Below are positions 53,601-64,000 of a stretch of 64,000 bases of DNA, piece after piece. Every line of letters starts with the position of its first letter. The stretch's first letter is position 1. This DNA is from Anisakis pegreffii. Lineage: Eukaryota > Nematoda > Chromadorea > Rhabditida > Anisakidae. The stretch spans positions 1-64,000 of the forward strand of contig JAPYMA010003014.1 of assembly GCA_035041965.1 (NCBI GenBank), read 5' to 3'. The notes below the pieces were generated by a model. It worked only from the letters and a program-made list of their open reading frames with translations, ran no database searches and was not told the DNA's origin. A program made the position numbers and the translations under genes.

Positions 53601-54077
53601 ATGTTCGTCAACTAGACCGATTTGTTAGCTGGAACGAAGATAAGTATAAGAGTACTCTTCACATGGATAACATAGCTGGATGTTATTGTACTTCTTCAAG
53701 TTCTCGAAAAAAAAGTGTTTTTACTTCAGCATACAAGAAAAACTCTAATTTCTGATAATTGCTCACTAGCGATTGTGTTCAAAAGTTTCAATTCACTCAA
53801 TGCAATAATGTCAGCATAGAATTACATCTTACATCTTAGCTTATGAATATTCATTTGAGTACTGTCACTGTGCATAACAGCTCGAATCGGTTTTGTCCTA
53901 CAGCATACTCCACACTGTACCGTCTCATTATTTACAGCACAGGCAATATGCAAAAATGCAGGCTCGTCAACTGTATGGGACAGAATGCAACGGTCAGACA
54001 GACGGAAAACTTGACTAATCTCATTTAGAAATTAAAATTGACGAACCAATGAGGATGATGAGTCCAATTTTGCACAT
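41646..54077 (-). CDS. Mucin-like C-type lectin/sushi/EGF seven-transmembrane receptor
   Basis: Exons in transcript order: 54077-54047, 53970-53879, 53702-53636, 53581-47213, 46270-46064, 45825-45633, 45463-45399, 45354-45240, 45134-44877, about 44530-44423, 43962-43741, 43571-(about 43440), 43229-43076, 42887-42772, 42532-42327, 42126-41941 and 41715-41646. Order of domains: signal peptide (MCKIGLIILIG), Cys-rich segment (CAVNNETVQCGVCC), ~2,120 Ser/Thr-rich residues with many N-glycosylation sites, lectin-like start (CPSLQWREGKNYCYHWL), sushi-like module, two EGF modules, then seven helices. TM1 holds WVQAGLALLTLTSF, TM3 follows YYGC, extracellular loop 2 has CQPWSC (the TM3-loop disulfide of GPCRs), TM6 has FIPIGAIVHFGCW and TM7 IAVTFLVAYSIFIIAQLIF. 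The helix pattern resembles family B/adhesion GPCRs, but no GPS motif is visible before TM1. Uncertain: the 45633/45463 and TM1/TM2 junctions and the third exon. Likely a cell-surface adhesion or sensory receptor; the ligand is unknown. Confidence 0.72.
44235..44335. repeat. Short degenerate tandem repeat in an intron
   Basis: About three imperfect units of roughly 30 bp, each starting TTCGTAAGA and ending near CTCATGTCA/TTCATGTCG. It lies in the intron between the two EGF exons of the receptor gene. Confidence 0.7.
46378..47040 (+). mobile_element. hAT-type MITE copy inside receptor intron
   Basis: Starts CAGTGGTTCTCATAGGGGTT and follows the family body to about 47040. The right terminal repeat is missing. 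It lies in the intron between the 6.4-kb mucin exon (ends 47213) and the exon at 46270-46064, inserted antisense to the gene's transcription. Confidence 0.82.
47365..47535 (-). repeat. Three 57-bp tandem units in the mucin exon
   Basis: Three consecutive 19-residue units of the type KIPHRANKSASSPVSIAP, differing by only a few bases (D/N at the unit end and one S to F). It lies near the C-terminal end of the mucin-like region. Near-identity implies recent amplification. Confidence 0.9.
52091..53455 (-). repeat. Tandem array of 13 x 105-bp units (35-residue repeat)
   Basis: Unit period is exactly 105 bp (for example GCTGGTCATTCG at 52187 and 52292). Each 35-residue unit contains RVSRPLRHNVSSSTNHRNAS and SKHPVT(S/P)NDQ, giving two N-glycosylation sequons (NVS, NAS), a run of Ser/Thr, and several Arg/Lys/His residues. 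Eleven inner units are nearly identical; the first (RDSRPPRHN) and last (REASTESTRPVT) are degenerate. The antisense strand is also open over most of the array, which yields spurious frames of 348 and 105 codons. Confidence 0.95.
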
Positions 54078-55028
54078 TTTCTTGTCGAATTGTTGATCAG
54101 CTATCGTAAATTTCCACATCTTTTTTGAACTGCTCAAAATAATCACTGATTTTCAATGGAACAATGAACTTCATTCAAACAATTCCATAAATCGGGAACT
54201 TAATTAAACAATATTTGTTTCGATGACTCTGATGTAAATATCAACCAACAAAGCTTGAAATGCACAATCACTGGATCAGCAATGAGAGTGTTTCGAAGGC
54301 GATTCTCATAGAAACAAAAAAAAAACAAAACAAAACTATGGTGATCGCTTTCAGCTTCCTCAGTGGCTAGAAACTAGCTAAGCAACTAACTGATTACAGT
54401 CATAAAAACATCTTAAAACGATTTTTAGGTTGTCTAGACATTCATCTTGTTTCTGTACTCATTCAAACCGTCAAGCTTTCATTCATTCCATTTTACTTGC
54501 AACATTCATTCCTTTTAGCTACTAGGTAACGGTCCCATTCGATTTAAATTTGATCTTCTCAATGATATTCATGGCATTGTTCATTCGTGCCTACTTATGC
54601 ATTCAATAAGAAAGGAAAAGTTATTCAGTTGAACACATGAAAGATGTTCTCATTTTTGCAAGTTCTATGGATGCTTAATTTTGAACTATCGAAAATGGAA
54701 TATTATATTACAAGGGAAAGCCTATGTTATCAATTAAGAAGGTTTGCTCTGAAATGCAAGCCAGTCAGTCCGTTGCCTATTCAAATGTTGTGCATCAGTG
54801 AGTTCAATATTACGCTAGAAAAGTACGGATGCAGTCATTTGTGAGCATGTTATCTGCCTTGGATGAGCCAATCCTTTTGCAGTTCTCACTTATAAGGCAT
54901 CTACATGCTTGAACATGGGAACAAGACAATTGCTGAGATTTTGGTGGAGCAGAGCCTCATCTAGGAGAATGGCATATCTATATATGGATCTGTGGAGCAG
55001 TGTTAACACGTTCAGGTGCCTCAAACAC
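54078..55028. other. Upstream region of the receptor gene
   Basis: AT-rich. It should contain the promoter of the minus-strand receptor gene. No specific element is recognised. A 66-codon + frame at 54644-54844 and a 67-codon minus frame at 54890-55093 lack splice context. Confidence 0.4.
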
Positions 55029-55235
55029 TTAGAATTGCATGAGTTGTTGAACAGACCATGTTTTGAGCTGAAAGAAAAACGAGACACTTTCATTGGTGCT
55101 TGCAGATTTCATCATAAATACATCGGATAGATTCAGTTGTTCAGAAATTTCTTGTAATTCTAGTTTTCCAAGGGACAGCACACCGAAAAACATCTCGTTA
55201 GTGGGCACATTTCCTTTACATTTCATTTGTTTCAT
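55029..55235 (-). other. Short protein-like open frame, possibly F-box-like remnant
   Basis: ATG-initiated 68-codon minus frame with protein-like composition (LSLGKLELQEISEQLNLSDV). The pattern of Leu, Glu, Ile and Asp loosely resembles an F-box start. It ends at TAA while a second minus frame (54890-55093) overlaps it in another register, as if a frameshift had split one gene. No upstream or downstream exon was established. It lies next to a MITE remnant. The similarity is weak and the call is tentative. Confidence 0.25.
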
Positions 55236-55349
55236 TTTACCTTTCTAATGACGAATTCTGAAGAAAAATATGTAAGCATAAGCCATCACAAATATTTCTC
55301 TCCAGTTTTTGTAATGCAGATGTAAGATGTGTCGTCGCTCATGATTGCA

Positions 55350-55893
55350 ATCGATTATGATTGCATGAAAAGCTATTGTCTACGACACGCTCACTTCAAA
55401 CTGGTTCAGATGAATTCTCATTCTTTTCAGACGTGTTCTATTCACTCTCATAGCTATTTCATGCGAATACTGTTCACTTGATGAGTTTTTCTCATTCACT
55501 TCGTCTCATTTCACTTCACAGTTAGAATCAATTTCTTATTCTGTAGCAAATACTATTAACTGGGTGCGCTGACGAGTGTTAACAGCCGAAATCAACAATA
55601 CAACAATCGCATATCATTGCTCAGCAACATTCGACAGTCAAATGATAAATTATAGAGTGTATTTGATAGAATGAGAATTTGACTTTAACTAATGAATAAA
55701 ATGAATGAGAAATTAGTGAAAGAGAATACTTTCGATGATAACAGCTATGAGAGTGATTGTAACAGCAAGGAAAAGAATGAAAACCTTGTTAAAACGAATG
55801 AAAACCCCGTTAGGCCCGGACGAGCCAACGATACTCAGAAAATAAGAGAATGAAGAGTGTTGCCATCATCAACTAACCACATTCACATACGCG
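55350..55893 (-). mobile_element. hAT-type MITE copy, inverted, both ends truncated
   Basis: The reverse complement follows the body of the copies at 18735, 31540 and 46378 (shared AATAGCTTTTCATG-like, AGAATGAGAATTCATCT and CTCTATAATT blocks). It lacks roughly the first 130 bp and the right terminal repeat of the complete copy. No target-site duplication can be seen. Confidence 0.8.
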
Positions 55894-57079
55894 AATTAGA
55901 ATTTGATTGAACGTTTGATGTTATTCTTAAGAAGTTTACGTCTCTTCTGATAGCCAAACTCCGCTTTCTCTCGAAAGATGGACAGCATTATGGAATTTAT
56001 TGTTTCGAAATATTTATTTCTTCTGATGAACTCGTTCAGGCTTGTCCAGAAAGAACGGATATGTTGCCATTTAATGGAACATAACCTAATATATTCGATA
56101 AACGTGAACTTTTCACGTATCAATTGCCCATCTATTCACATTTCAGTGGTTCTAAGGCCACGAATAAGTCATATCCAAAGTATTCCAATGTTTCCAATAT
56201 GCGACCAAATTCGGATCAATCAAATTCGATCATTCGTTATGTGACGAAGTAATTTTGTGTATTTGTACAAGGCTTATAGGTTGTAGCCGTCAGTTCTCGA
56301 AGTCCGTTTCATACAACTAGACGATTGTTTCATTCGTCGACAGCACTCGCTAATTACGATATTTTTTTCATTATTGACGTCTTCCTGAGGAATGAATCCT
56401 CATTTACATTTGATGTTCATCGAAATAATCAGTTTTCTTTCAATAGAGAGTAAGCAGTTCAAAGTTCCCAACATTGTTTCAGTGTCTATAAATTGCTGTA
56501 TTGCCCAACTCTAAGCATTGTGCTGGATTCTTCGAGTGACCGTTTATAACTTTATGTGCATTTGAAACTGCATTAATACGTATTTGCGATCATAGATTTT
56601 ATTAGATTCATACATCACTATTACAAGTCAAATCACTTCATCAAAATCAGAATCGACACTAAACAAATGAATTCCCTTGTCTGTACAGTGAACAGCTGTT
56701 CATCAGCTAAAAACATATCCATTGCATAAATCACACAAAACCAACAAACTATTATTATTGGGCTCGAAAATGTCTAATCCTCTTAACATTAGGTAAACAA
56801 CACCTAGCACCAACTATAACATGAATATATACAAAAAACAATCAATTACTGATTATAACAAAATTAAAAAGTAACAAAAAATTCCATAGTATCACAACTG
56901 AATGCAAACTGCAAAAACGACCCAAGCTGATGATCTATCCACATACGGCATCGATTACATTAGCTCAGTTCTTTTGATGGCAAAACTCTCGTATCACATT
57001 CTAATAAAAACAAAATCTATACATATTCAGAATAGCAATTATTGACTAACAATTTCAACAAGACTGATCGTGAGCAAAA
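55894..57079. other. Intergenic, nothing supported
   Basis: AT-rich DNA between the MITE remnant and the 3' end of the phosphorylase kinase gene. It should include that gene's 3' untranslated region at its right edge. The opposed frames at 55896-56244 are mirror images of each other and not protein-like. Confidence 0.5.
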
Positions 57080-60000
57080 TCACGAAATCACGCAAGAATT
57101 GATCTGTTCATCAGGGCGATCCGCTGTTGACAGCTTGTCGGACGGCATAAATGTGCTCAGCTTGCGTCGTCCACTAATCGTTCCGCTCAGCAACACTTCA
57201 ATTACAGTCTGAAATATACAACGATCCTTTACGTCAACTCCTTTCTCCTCTACACTATCGCAGTTCAATTCGAATTCAAAAAATCTCAAGTCTTATCTGC
57301 AAACTGAAAATCAGAAATATTGAATCTACTCAAACACATACTCGGGCAAGGTAATTTGCCGTCGAATTGGCCGTGAGATCCGAATCGTCAAGCTGATAGA
57401 ACGGCGTCATATCGTTACGTTCCTCAATTCCGTGATCATCGCAGTAACGACAGAATGCCGACTTCACCAACTGAAAATTGCTTATTGTTAGCCATTAAAT
57501 GAGAAAGAGATCTGAACTGCTTCATTTTCAGTCAAATACTTCATCGACACTCACTACTACCATTACAATATATTTAGTGAAAAGTTAAACACTGATTCGA
57601 ACTGCTCCAAACAAACGACGAATATCGACGAACTGAACGTAAACCTTATCGGAAAGTCGAAGAACGAGCGTAATTACAAGGTGCAAACTGACACAATTTC
57701 ACAAACAACTCACGCGATCACAATCGAGTTTACCCGCGAACATCAACTCATGATTCCGTTCCAATATCACTGCCACAATACACAACAACTGCAATTTCAA
57801 AACTTTAAAAACACTGCAATCGAAATGATAAAATTTACTCACTAATCGGCGCTCTAGATATCCTTTATGCTCGAAACGTGCCCTCAGTAACTAATTTTAA
57901 GCAGTCTTCCTCTACTACGACATTATACATTCAAACCTGGACTACCAAACGATAGTCTTCTTCGCAACAACAAAACTCACCCATGAACAATTCAACTTCT
58001 GATTGAATATTCGTATTCACGCAAACAAGGCCAAATCTAAACTCAGTGTCAGAAGAGAATTAATGTGCAATACCTCAACAAGTACTTGACGATACTCTGG
58101 ATGCGTTATAACGCTCATCATTGATTCGATCTTATAGGCAAACGTCAACTCAAATTGCGTCATATCGCTCAATGTTGGTTGCTGAAACTTCATACTATTT
58201 ATTAACGATGAAACGATTCCGTCAGATACGAAAGGACAATTCACAATCTTTACTGCTCAACATCAGCAATCACTTTATCTGCTGGCTTATTCAAAATGAC
58301 AACTCTCTCTGTAATCAGAACGAAAGCATGCGCTCACCTGCGGTAAGTAGTGTCCAGCAATAATTAAACCACCTGCGGTACGCTCCAAAATCATCCAAAC
58401 ACTATCATAAAGATTCGTTGGTACACGATTCAGTGAACCATTCAAACGTCGTGACTGAAGTGGAGTCCTGGAATCGGACATTCCTCGCTTAGAACATACA
58501 CTCTTTATGACAGAACAAATTAAGCAAAAGACCAAGAAATAATAGAACTAACAGCAAATGCCAGTTCTTCCGAGTCAACAATGCAGCAACCATCTCTTTG
58601 ACTTTCGTCGGTGAAAGATCATAGACGTTCGTGCTCAATTCTGTTTCAGGTTCTGAATTTTTAACAGATTGCTTCAAGGTCTGAATTGCAAACATAATAG
58701 ATATGAACTAGATGAATACATATAAATAGATATACAAACATAACAGATGAACTATAATAGATACATTAACAAAATCAAGCAATCAGAATTGAATCACCAA
58801 TATTCAATTTCTAATAAGCAATCATTGTCAAGTAGCAACTGACTGTGTGGTATTCGTGATGCACGCACTGGCGTTGTGGAGAATGAGTGTCGTTTCGCAT
58901 GTCGAATACTATCCGAATGTTGATAGTCGAGCATCAGTGAGATAGCGTCTGAAAGCCACGACAGACGAATCGTCAGCACTCCATCGAACGCGTATGGCTT
59001 TTTGCAAATCTGAAAAACAACACCTCCACTCAATCACTTCACTCCAACAAACTGCCCCATCCGCAATAGAAAATCTTCTCTATCGCTACTCTAAAAACTG
59101 ATCTGACAATTTCAACTATCCAAAAAACAATGAAAACACAATTTTTTCCACTTCTTGAATACAACATCTATTCCTCCTACATCTGCACGATGCATCGCTT
59201 GCAAGTAAAAAACGTCAACAATTCAAACAATAAGCTTTTATGAAATTTCAATTGAATTTACCAAATTCGAACAAGCGATGATCAATTCTTGCTGGAAGAC
59301 AGCCGCTTGTGGTTCGTTGTCAGGGCATGAACTGAACAAAATATCCGTTATCTCGTCCGGCGTCACTGGTGATGAAACGGTCACTTCACGACAGCCACGC
59401 ACACCCAGTGTTACCTACAAGGTCTCGCATAAAGTCAAATCAAGCCGAACGGCCAACAAAATCAAAATATCGTCACTGAACTCTCAATCATCTCACTTGT
59501 GAATATGCTAAACACATGAATGTTTCACCCCATCAATCAAAGACATATTCTTTCAGAGAGTCCAATCGCAAACAACAACAATCGCTATTTCATCAATGAT
59601 AATGTAACTACTAAAAATCGTGGGATATCATCGATGTTTTGATGTCTCAATCTACCTGTTTACCGCGAACAAGCATATTCGTTATGCCAGGCGCCAACGA
59701 ATTCATTGTTTTCCGTAATTTCGCCGCACAGAATCGAACCAACCACCACAAACGCCACGCACATGCTTGTCGATAAACGCGTTCCATACGAATGGCCAGT
59801 GTTTCTGCAAAATTCACATTTAAATACCTTAAAATATCTCATTTACATTGTTACTTTTATGTTAATATTCCTTGTGACACCGTAAGCAAAGCTGTTATTA
59901 TCGAAATCACTTCCATTAACAACAAGTGCATCAATCCTTAAAATGTTCCTCACATATAAGACATCTATCCATCTTCAAATGATCATATTCGCAAAATCTA

Positions 60001-63000
60001 CTCGCATCTCCAAATGAAATAGAAACGAAATCAAATACTAAACTTCAAACACCCACAACTCTTACCTCCGTCCACTTGAAAGTCGTTACCGTGTCGCCGA
60101 CTGAGCACAGCATTCGCGAAGGCCACAACACGAAGATTATCAACGTCGTGCTTCTTGACTATTTCAATAAGTTCTGGATCTGATTTTGGCATGAAATCTT
60201 GCTGCAAATTCATCACTTAATTAGCAAAATAATTACAGAATATAAATGGCATGAAAAAATTTTGCAATGTCTTATAAAAAATATCTTATAAATAATATTT
60301 CAAGAATCCATGCACCTCGTGGAAGTGATTTCGATAATAGCATTGAATTAATGCGTTCACATCTCACCTCTCTACTGGTCGTATCCTCTTCGATAACGTC
60401 CCGCAACGATATGCGCGATATCATTTGTGATGTTTTACCACCAAGTTCCTCGAATGTGTCCTCTTCAACTGCTGCACTCTCTTCTGTCATCGCAAAATCC
60501 ACATGTTCCGTACATCCAGTTGTTAGCAATTGCTGCAATAGCCAATAAATTACTCGTAAATGCTTTCCAGCGAAAATACAAGTGATGAGATTCAAATGAG
60601 AGCATACGTGAACTCTGCCGATACGCACACGAACACCTTCCACGAAGCCATTCTTCATCGAAACCAACAGGTCCAACATGTGACTAAAATATTCACCGCT
60701 CACGTTCTCTTCGCGCAGCACCAAACAAAATGTCGGTCTACCAGCCAATTTCCAACGTTTCGATATGAACTCAAGATCTGACTGAAATATAAAAGAAAAT
60801 ATCCAGTAGCGATGAAATATGAAGAACAACGAAACTGACACAAACAATGTGTTTGAATGGATATCGTAAAAGCAAAATAAAGTCAGAACACAACACCAAG
60901 ATACTTTCCAATAGATTTTCTCACCTTAATATCACTAATCAACACACTCGGATCGGCGTTTATGTAGAAATCTTTCACCTCGAATAGCAATGGATAACAA
61001 AGAATCGTATCGCCAAACAATTTAAATATTTTACTCGTATTCAACGGACCGAATGGACGCGGTGGTCGTCCACGCAATCCCAGCTTGTCATTCTTTCCCA
61101 ACGATTCAAACACCTGATAGAGGCAAACCACTATTGCAAGCAATAAGAACAAAATTGAATGATACAAAACCTCAAACAACAATTAACTAATATATCCATT
61201 ACCGATTAACACCAGAATTTTATTTGAAACAAAATACGGTCACTTCATAAATAAAAAGTCATTCAAACGAATCTGCAATAATTCACTAATATAAACTGCA
61301 CATTCAAATCTAACGAACCGACTTCAATTCATACTTCTCAATACGTAAAACAGACAATACTTCCGAAAACTCAAGAAACATTAAACTTCAACTCAGATCG
61401 AAAACAAAAACAAAGAGAAGACCAGCACTACGAGCTCACCTTGACCATTTTCCAACTCGGCCATATTTGTACCGGTTCGAGTTCGTGTGGTGTCTGAGTG
61501 CTGATACCATAGGTCGAGAGCATCATCTGCAGACGACTCGATTCGGCAATGAGCGCCACCTGCACCACCGGATTACCCTCCATACTGCCCTGAAATCCAC
61601 CCGCTCACACCAGAACACTCCCACCATATCGTCCCAACAAAACAATACCAATTCCGACTGCACAACAAAATCGCCAAAACACTATCTTCTACTGGCAGCA
61701 TGCGCATAGAAAATTTCAAATCAGTTGAATGTGATAAGAATTCCGTCGATTATTGATTGACACAAAATGTCGCTGAGCAAAAGCGATTCTAAACAGATCA
61801 AAAAGAGAGTCTCATAAAGCAAACAAAAAATTCTTCGCATATTAATGAAAGTTGAAAAACGCTATAAAGCATAAAGCAAGTGCTTAGGAACAATTAAATT
61901 CATCATCATAAAAGAATAGCGAATCAAAAGATGATGACAATACCAAAGAAATGTTAAAGCTGAACGAAAAAACAAACAAACAACAACAACAATCCGAAGA
62001 AGATTTCTTGTTCCAAAAGCCAAATTTTTTGTGCACAAAACATCCAAAATACTCCTCAAATCGCAGATGAATACAATACCAAAAACAAATCGCAATCATC
62101 GATAAAACAATGAATCGATGAATGAAAAAACGAACGAATGCTCAACTTACAACTGACATTTCTGATCGATCCGTTTCTCGCTAAATAAACAAACCAAAAT
62201 GAATCGAAATAGACAAAACTGAAGAAACGAATGCAAAAAATTTCCACTCATACTTCAACTTTTCACTTATCATTATTCACATCATTTAAACTTCACTTCA
62301 CAGAATCAAACTCAATAAAACACACTAAACTAATGCGAGTCATTTGAAAATGAATCAGTGCACATCACATTTTCCTATACTAATAAATAGAAATCAACTG
62401 GTGCTAAAGTAATGATCGAGGGTAATTGCGCAATACTGAAACAATTCTGAATCTAAAAGTAACGTTTCAAACAATTACGATTTCATAACTCAAATTATCA
62501 CAGATCGATTCGTGAAGTCAACCTAATATCACTCCATCACTTCAAACGCTGATAAATGCAAATTAAATGGTGCTAAAGTTGTGACTGAGGGCAATAACTG
62601 TGCAATATCAAAATGTGTGCTGCAGTACATAAATACGGGACTAAGTGTTTGTGTCTCTAAAAAAAGTGTCAAATTATATGCAACTAAAAAATGCTGCAAA
62701 ATCAAAAGTTTTGAAAACAAAATACCTAAATGTTGGAGAAAAGTTCATAAAAATGAAATCAAAGAGCATTCGGAACATGCTAAAGATGAACCTGAAAAGC
62801 AGAATGACGATTCGGATACGATGGTCTCTGACTCGCCGGCAAATGACGATAGATTGGATCGATATCACTCACATGCACCAATTTATTTCCTGCTCACAGA
62901 TCAGACCATCAGATCAATTGAGTGTCAACAAAACAAAACATTTCAAAAAGCAAACTTAGAGAAACCTATATGAAACATTTCATTAAGACGATCAGTTTAC

Positions 63001-63833
63001 CATTATTTCTAAGTGAGCCCGTCATTGAGTTCTTCGTTAATCACAAATATTTCCGACTGAACTGAAACTCTCCCTCATGCCCCATCTAATCCTATATGTT
63101 CGCATCACCAATACACGATTTAAAAAATCCCACATCAACGGAACACTCACTCAGCAATAACGCAACAATGTAGACGGCATTTGACCAGAGATGATGACCG
63201 AATTCATTCGGACTGGCTGCATAGAATTCTTGAGAGTTCGGTTTCTCACGTTCATCAAACATGTTCTCCTCTTCGATTATGTAGCATTCCGGTACTACCA
63301 AATGGTTACCTGCAATCTATCAGCCATCACACAGATTCATAGCAAATCGCTCAAATCTCAAGTAATAACCCAATTCAAACATCCCCTATACTGAATCCCA
63401 TCTAAAGTATTTTACTTTGTAAACAATCTTCCAGAGCAATTCATAGCAAGTGAAAGTTCCCAAATTATTCCAAACAAATATCGAAAATGAATTCACAGAA
63501 TGACCCAATTGAACACTTACAGTCCTCTGTTGAAACCAGTAGATCCCTCAGTTTTTCCCAATACTTCGTGGCTGCCTCTTCATCGCCACGAAGTTGCGCT
63601 GAAATTGAGAAAAAAAAAAGTAAAAGTGATCAGAGTACAATTCAAAAGAGAACAATAATGTCAAAACGCTAACACGTGATCGTCATAAACGCGAAGAACA
63701 TCGGAAACTGGCATTCAACATCTTGAAAACGACACGTCTCGTGCACGTCGTAGTATGGCTTCGAAGCATCTTCCAGTTCTGTGTGATAACCATCACGGAA
63801 GAATCTAAATAATTCGCCATTATATTTAAAGTT
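57080..63833 (-). CDS. Phosphorylase b kinase regulatory subunit beta (partial, N-terminus beyond window)
   Basis: Exons 63833-63674, 63598-63521, 63310-63151, 61589-61440, 61113-60925, 60781-60608, 60532-60368, 60201-60066, 59804-59656, 59414-59262, 59009-58869, 58680-58549, 58454-58338, 58181-58074, 57788-57714, 57470-57342 and 57208-57080 give about 780 residues of a ~1,090-residue protein. This scaffold subunit of the phosphorylase kinase complex helps regulate glycogen breakdown. Beta-subunit landmarks in order: [81 protein letters not shown] and [12 protein letters not shown]. It ends in CVIS, a CaaX prenylation box. Most junctions match in phase. Uncertain: 63521/63310, the 58869 end, and an expected ~30-codon exon between 63151 and 61589 that I could not place. 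The N-terminal glucoamylase-like part lies past the right edge. Confidence 0.94.
62391..62443 (+). repeat. Degenerate partial copy of the start of the Cys-rich frame
   Basis: The text around GGTGCTAAAGTAATGATCGA matches the segment at about 62567-62618 (GGTGCTAAAGTTGTGACTGA) in the same codon register, over about 50 bp. Here the frame has a TAG just upstream and a TGA soon after, so only the second copy is open. Confidence 0.6.
62581..62973 (+). CDS. Cys-rich open frame nested in an intron of the phosphorylase kinase gene
   Basis: A 130-codon frame on the strand opposite the host gene, open upstream to about 62527 but without a clear ATG or signal exon. The first half is Lys- and Cys-rich (ADKC upstream, then [28 protein letters not shown]), the second half acidic and polar ([19 protein letters not shown]). 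Seven half-cystines including a CC pair suggest a small disulfide-bonded secreted domain, but no named family fits. The lack of start and splice evidence keeps this tentative. Its beginning is partly duplicated at 62391-62443. Confidence 0.3.
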   Translation: MTEGNNCAISKCVLQYINTGLSVCVSKKSVKLYATKKCCKIKSFENKIPKCWRKVHKNEIKEHSEHAKDEPEKQNDDSDTMVSDSPANDDRLDRYHSHAPIYFLLTDQTIRSIECQQNKTFQKANLEKPI

Positions 63834-64000
63834 CTGCCAGACTGACAATATATTTTAAAGTTTCTTGCGCTCATAAACTAACTGTTGAATGCAACAGCAA
63901 CGAATGTATTCCAGTTCACTTAAAATGTAGCAAACACAATTTTATTCACTTAAACATAATCTAGCACAGGCCTAATTCGATGCTCTGAATAAGTTAATTC

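Noticed and set aside
1..64000. CRISPR arrays, bacterial operons, Shine-Dalgarno sites, prophage or insertion sequences
   Set aside because: The window is eukaryotic: spliced genes, hAT-type MITEs and animal protein families. None of these features is present.
1..64000. True tRNA or rRNA genes
   Set aside because: Apart from the degenerate tRNA-like units in the fold-back arms, I saw no paired A/B boxes with a convincing cloverleaf and no rRNA-like sequence. A tRNAscan/Infernal run would settle it.

Overview
The window looks like nuclear DNA of a nematode. It is AT-rich. Its genes are split into short exons by introns with GT...TTTCAG-type borders, some as short as 44 nt. The protein set (a SWEET sugar transporter, phosphorylase kinase beta, a mucin/C-type-lectin/EGF 7TM receptor) also fits. 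No species is claimed. All gene models were spliced by hand from reading frame, splice sites and phase, so exon ends marked uncertain should be checked against RNA.

Layout. 1-6.2 kb (+ strand): a small secreted DUF4440/SnoaL-like protein (771-2242) flanked by two copies of a ~200-330 bp direct repeat, then a four-pass membrane protein (4480-6172). 7-15 kb (- strand): fragments of an unrecognised gene (7153-7952), a lysine/glutamate/serine-rich gene (10301-12066) with an older open frame upstream, and a complete seven-exon SWEET transporter (12935-14929). 15-39 kb is mostly gene-poor. It holds a 754-bp hAT-type MITE with target-site duplication, a second copy of that family, a fold-back element with 320-bp arms carrying tRNA-like Pol III promoter boxes, and a few isolated exon-like frames.

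39-54 kb (- strand) is one very large gene. It encodes a signal peptide, a Cys-rich segment, a ~2,120-residue Ser/Thr-rich mucin-like region in a single 6.4-kb exon (with 13 units of a 35-residue repeat), a C-type-lectin-like domain, a sushi-like domain, two EGF modules and a family-B-like seven-helix bundle without a visible GPS motif, probably followed by a long cytoplasmic tail. A MITE copy sits in one of its introns. 57-64 kb (- strand) is most of the phosphorylase b kinase beta subunit, running off the right edge and ending in a CaaX box. One of its introns holds a Cys-rich + strand frame.

The genes do not form a pathway or operon. SWEET and phosphorylase kinase both touch carbohydrate metabolism, but they lie 42 kb apart and nothing links them. 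The least ordinary objects are the mucin-7TM receptor and the fold-back element with inward-facing tRNA-like units.
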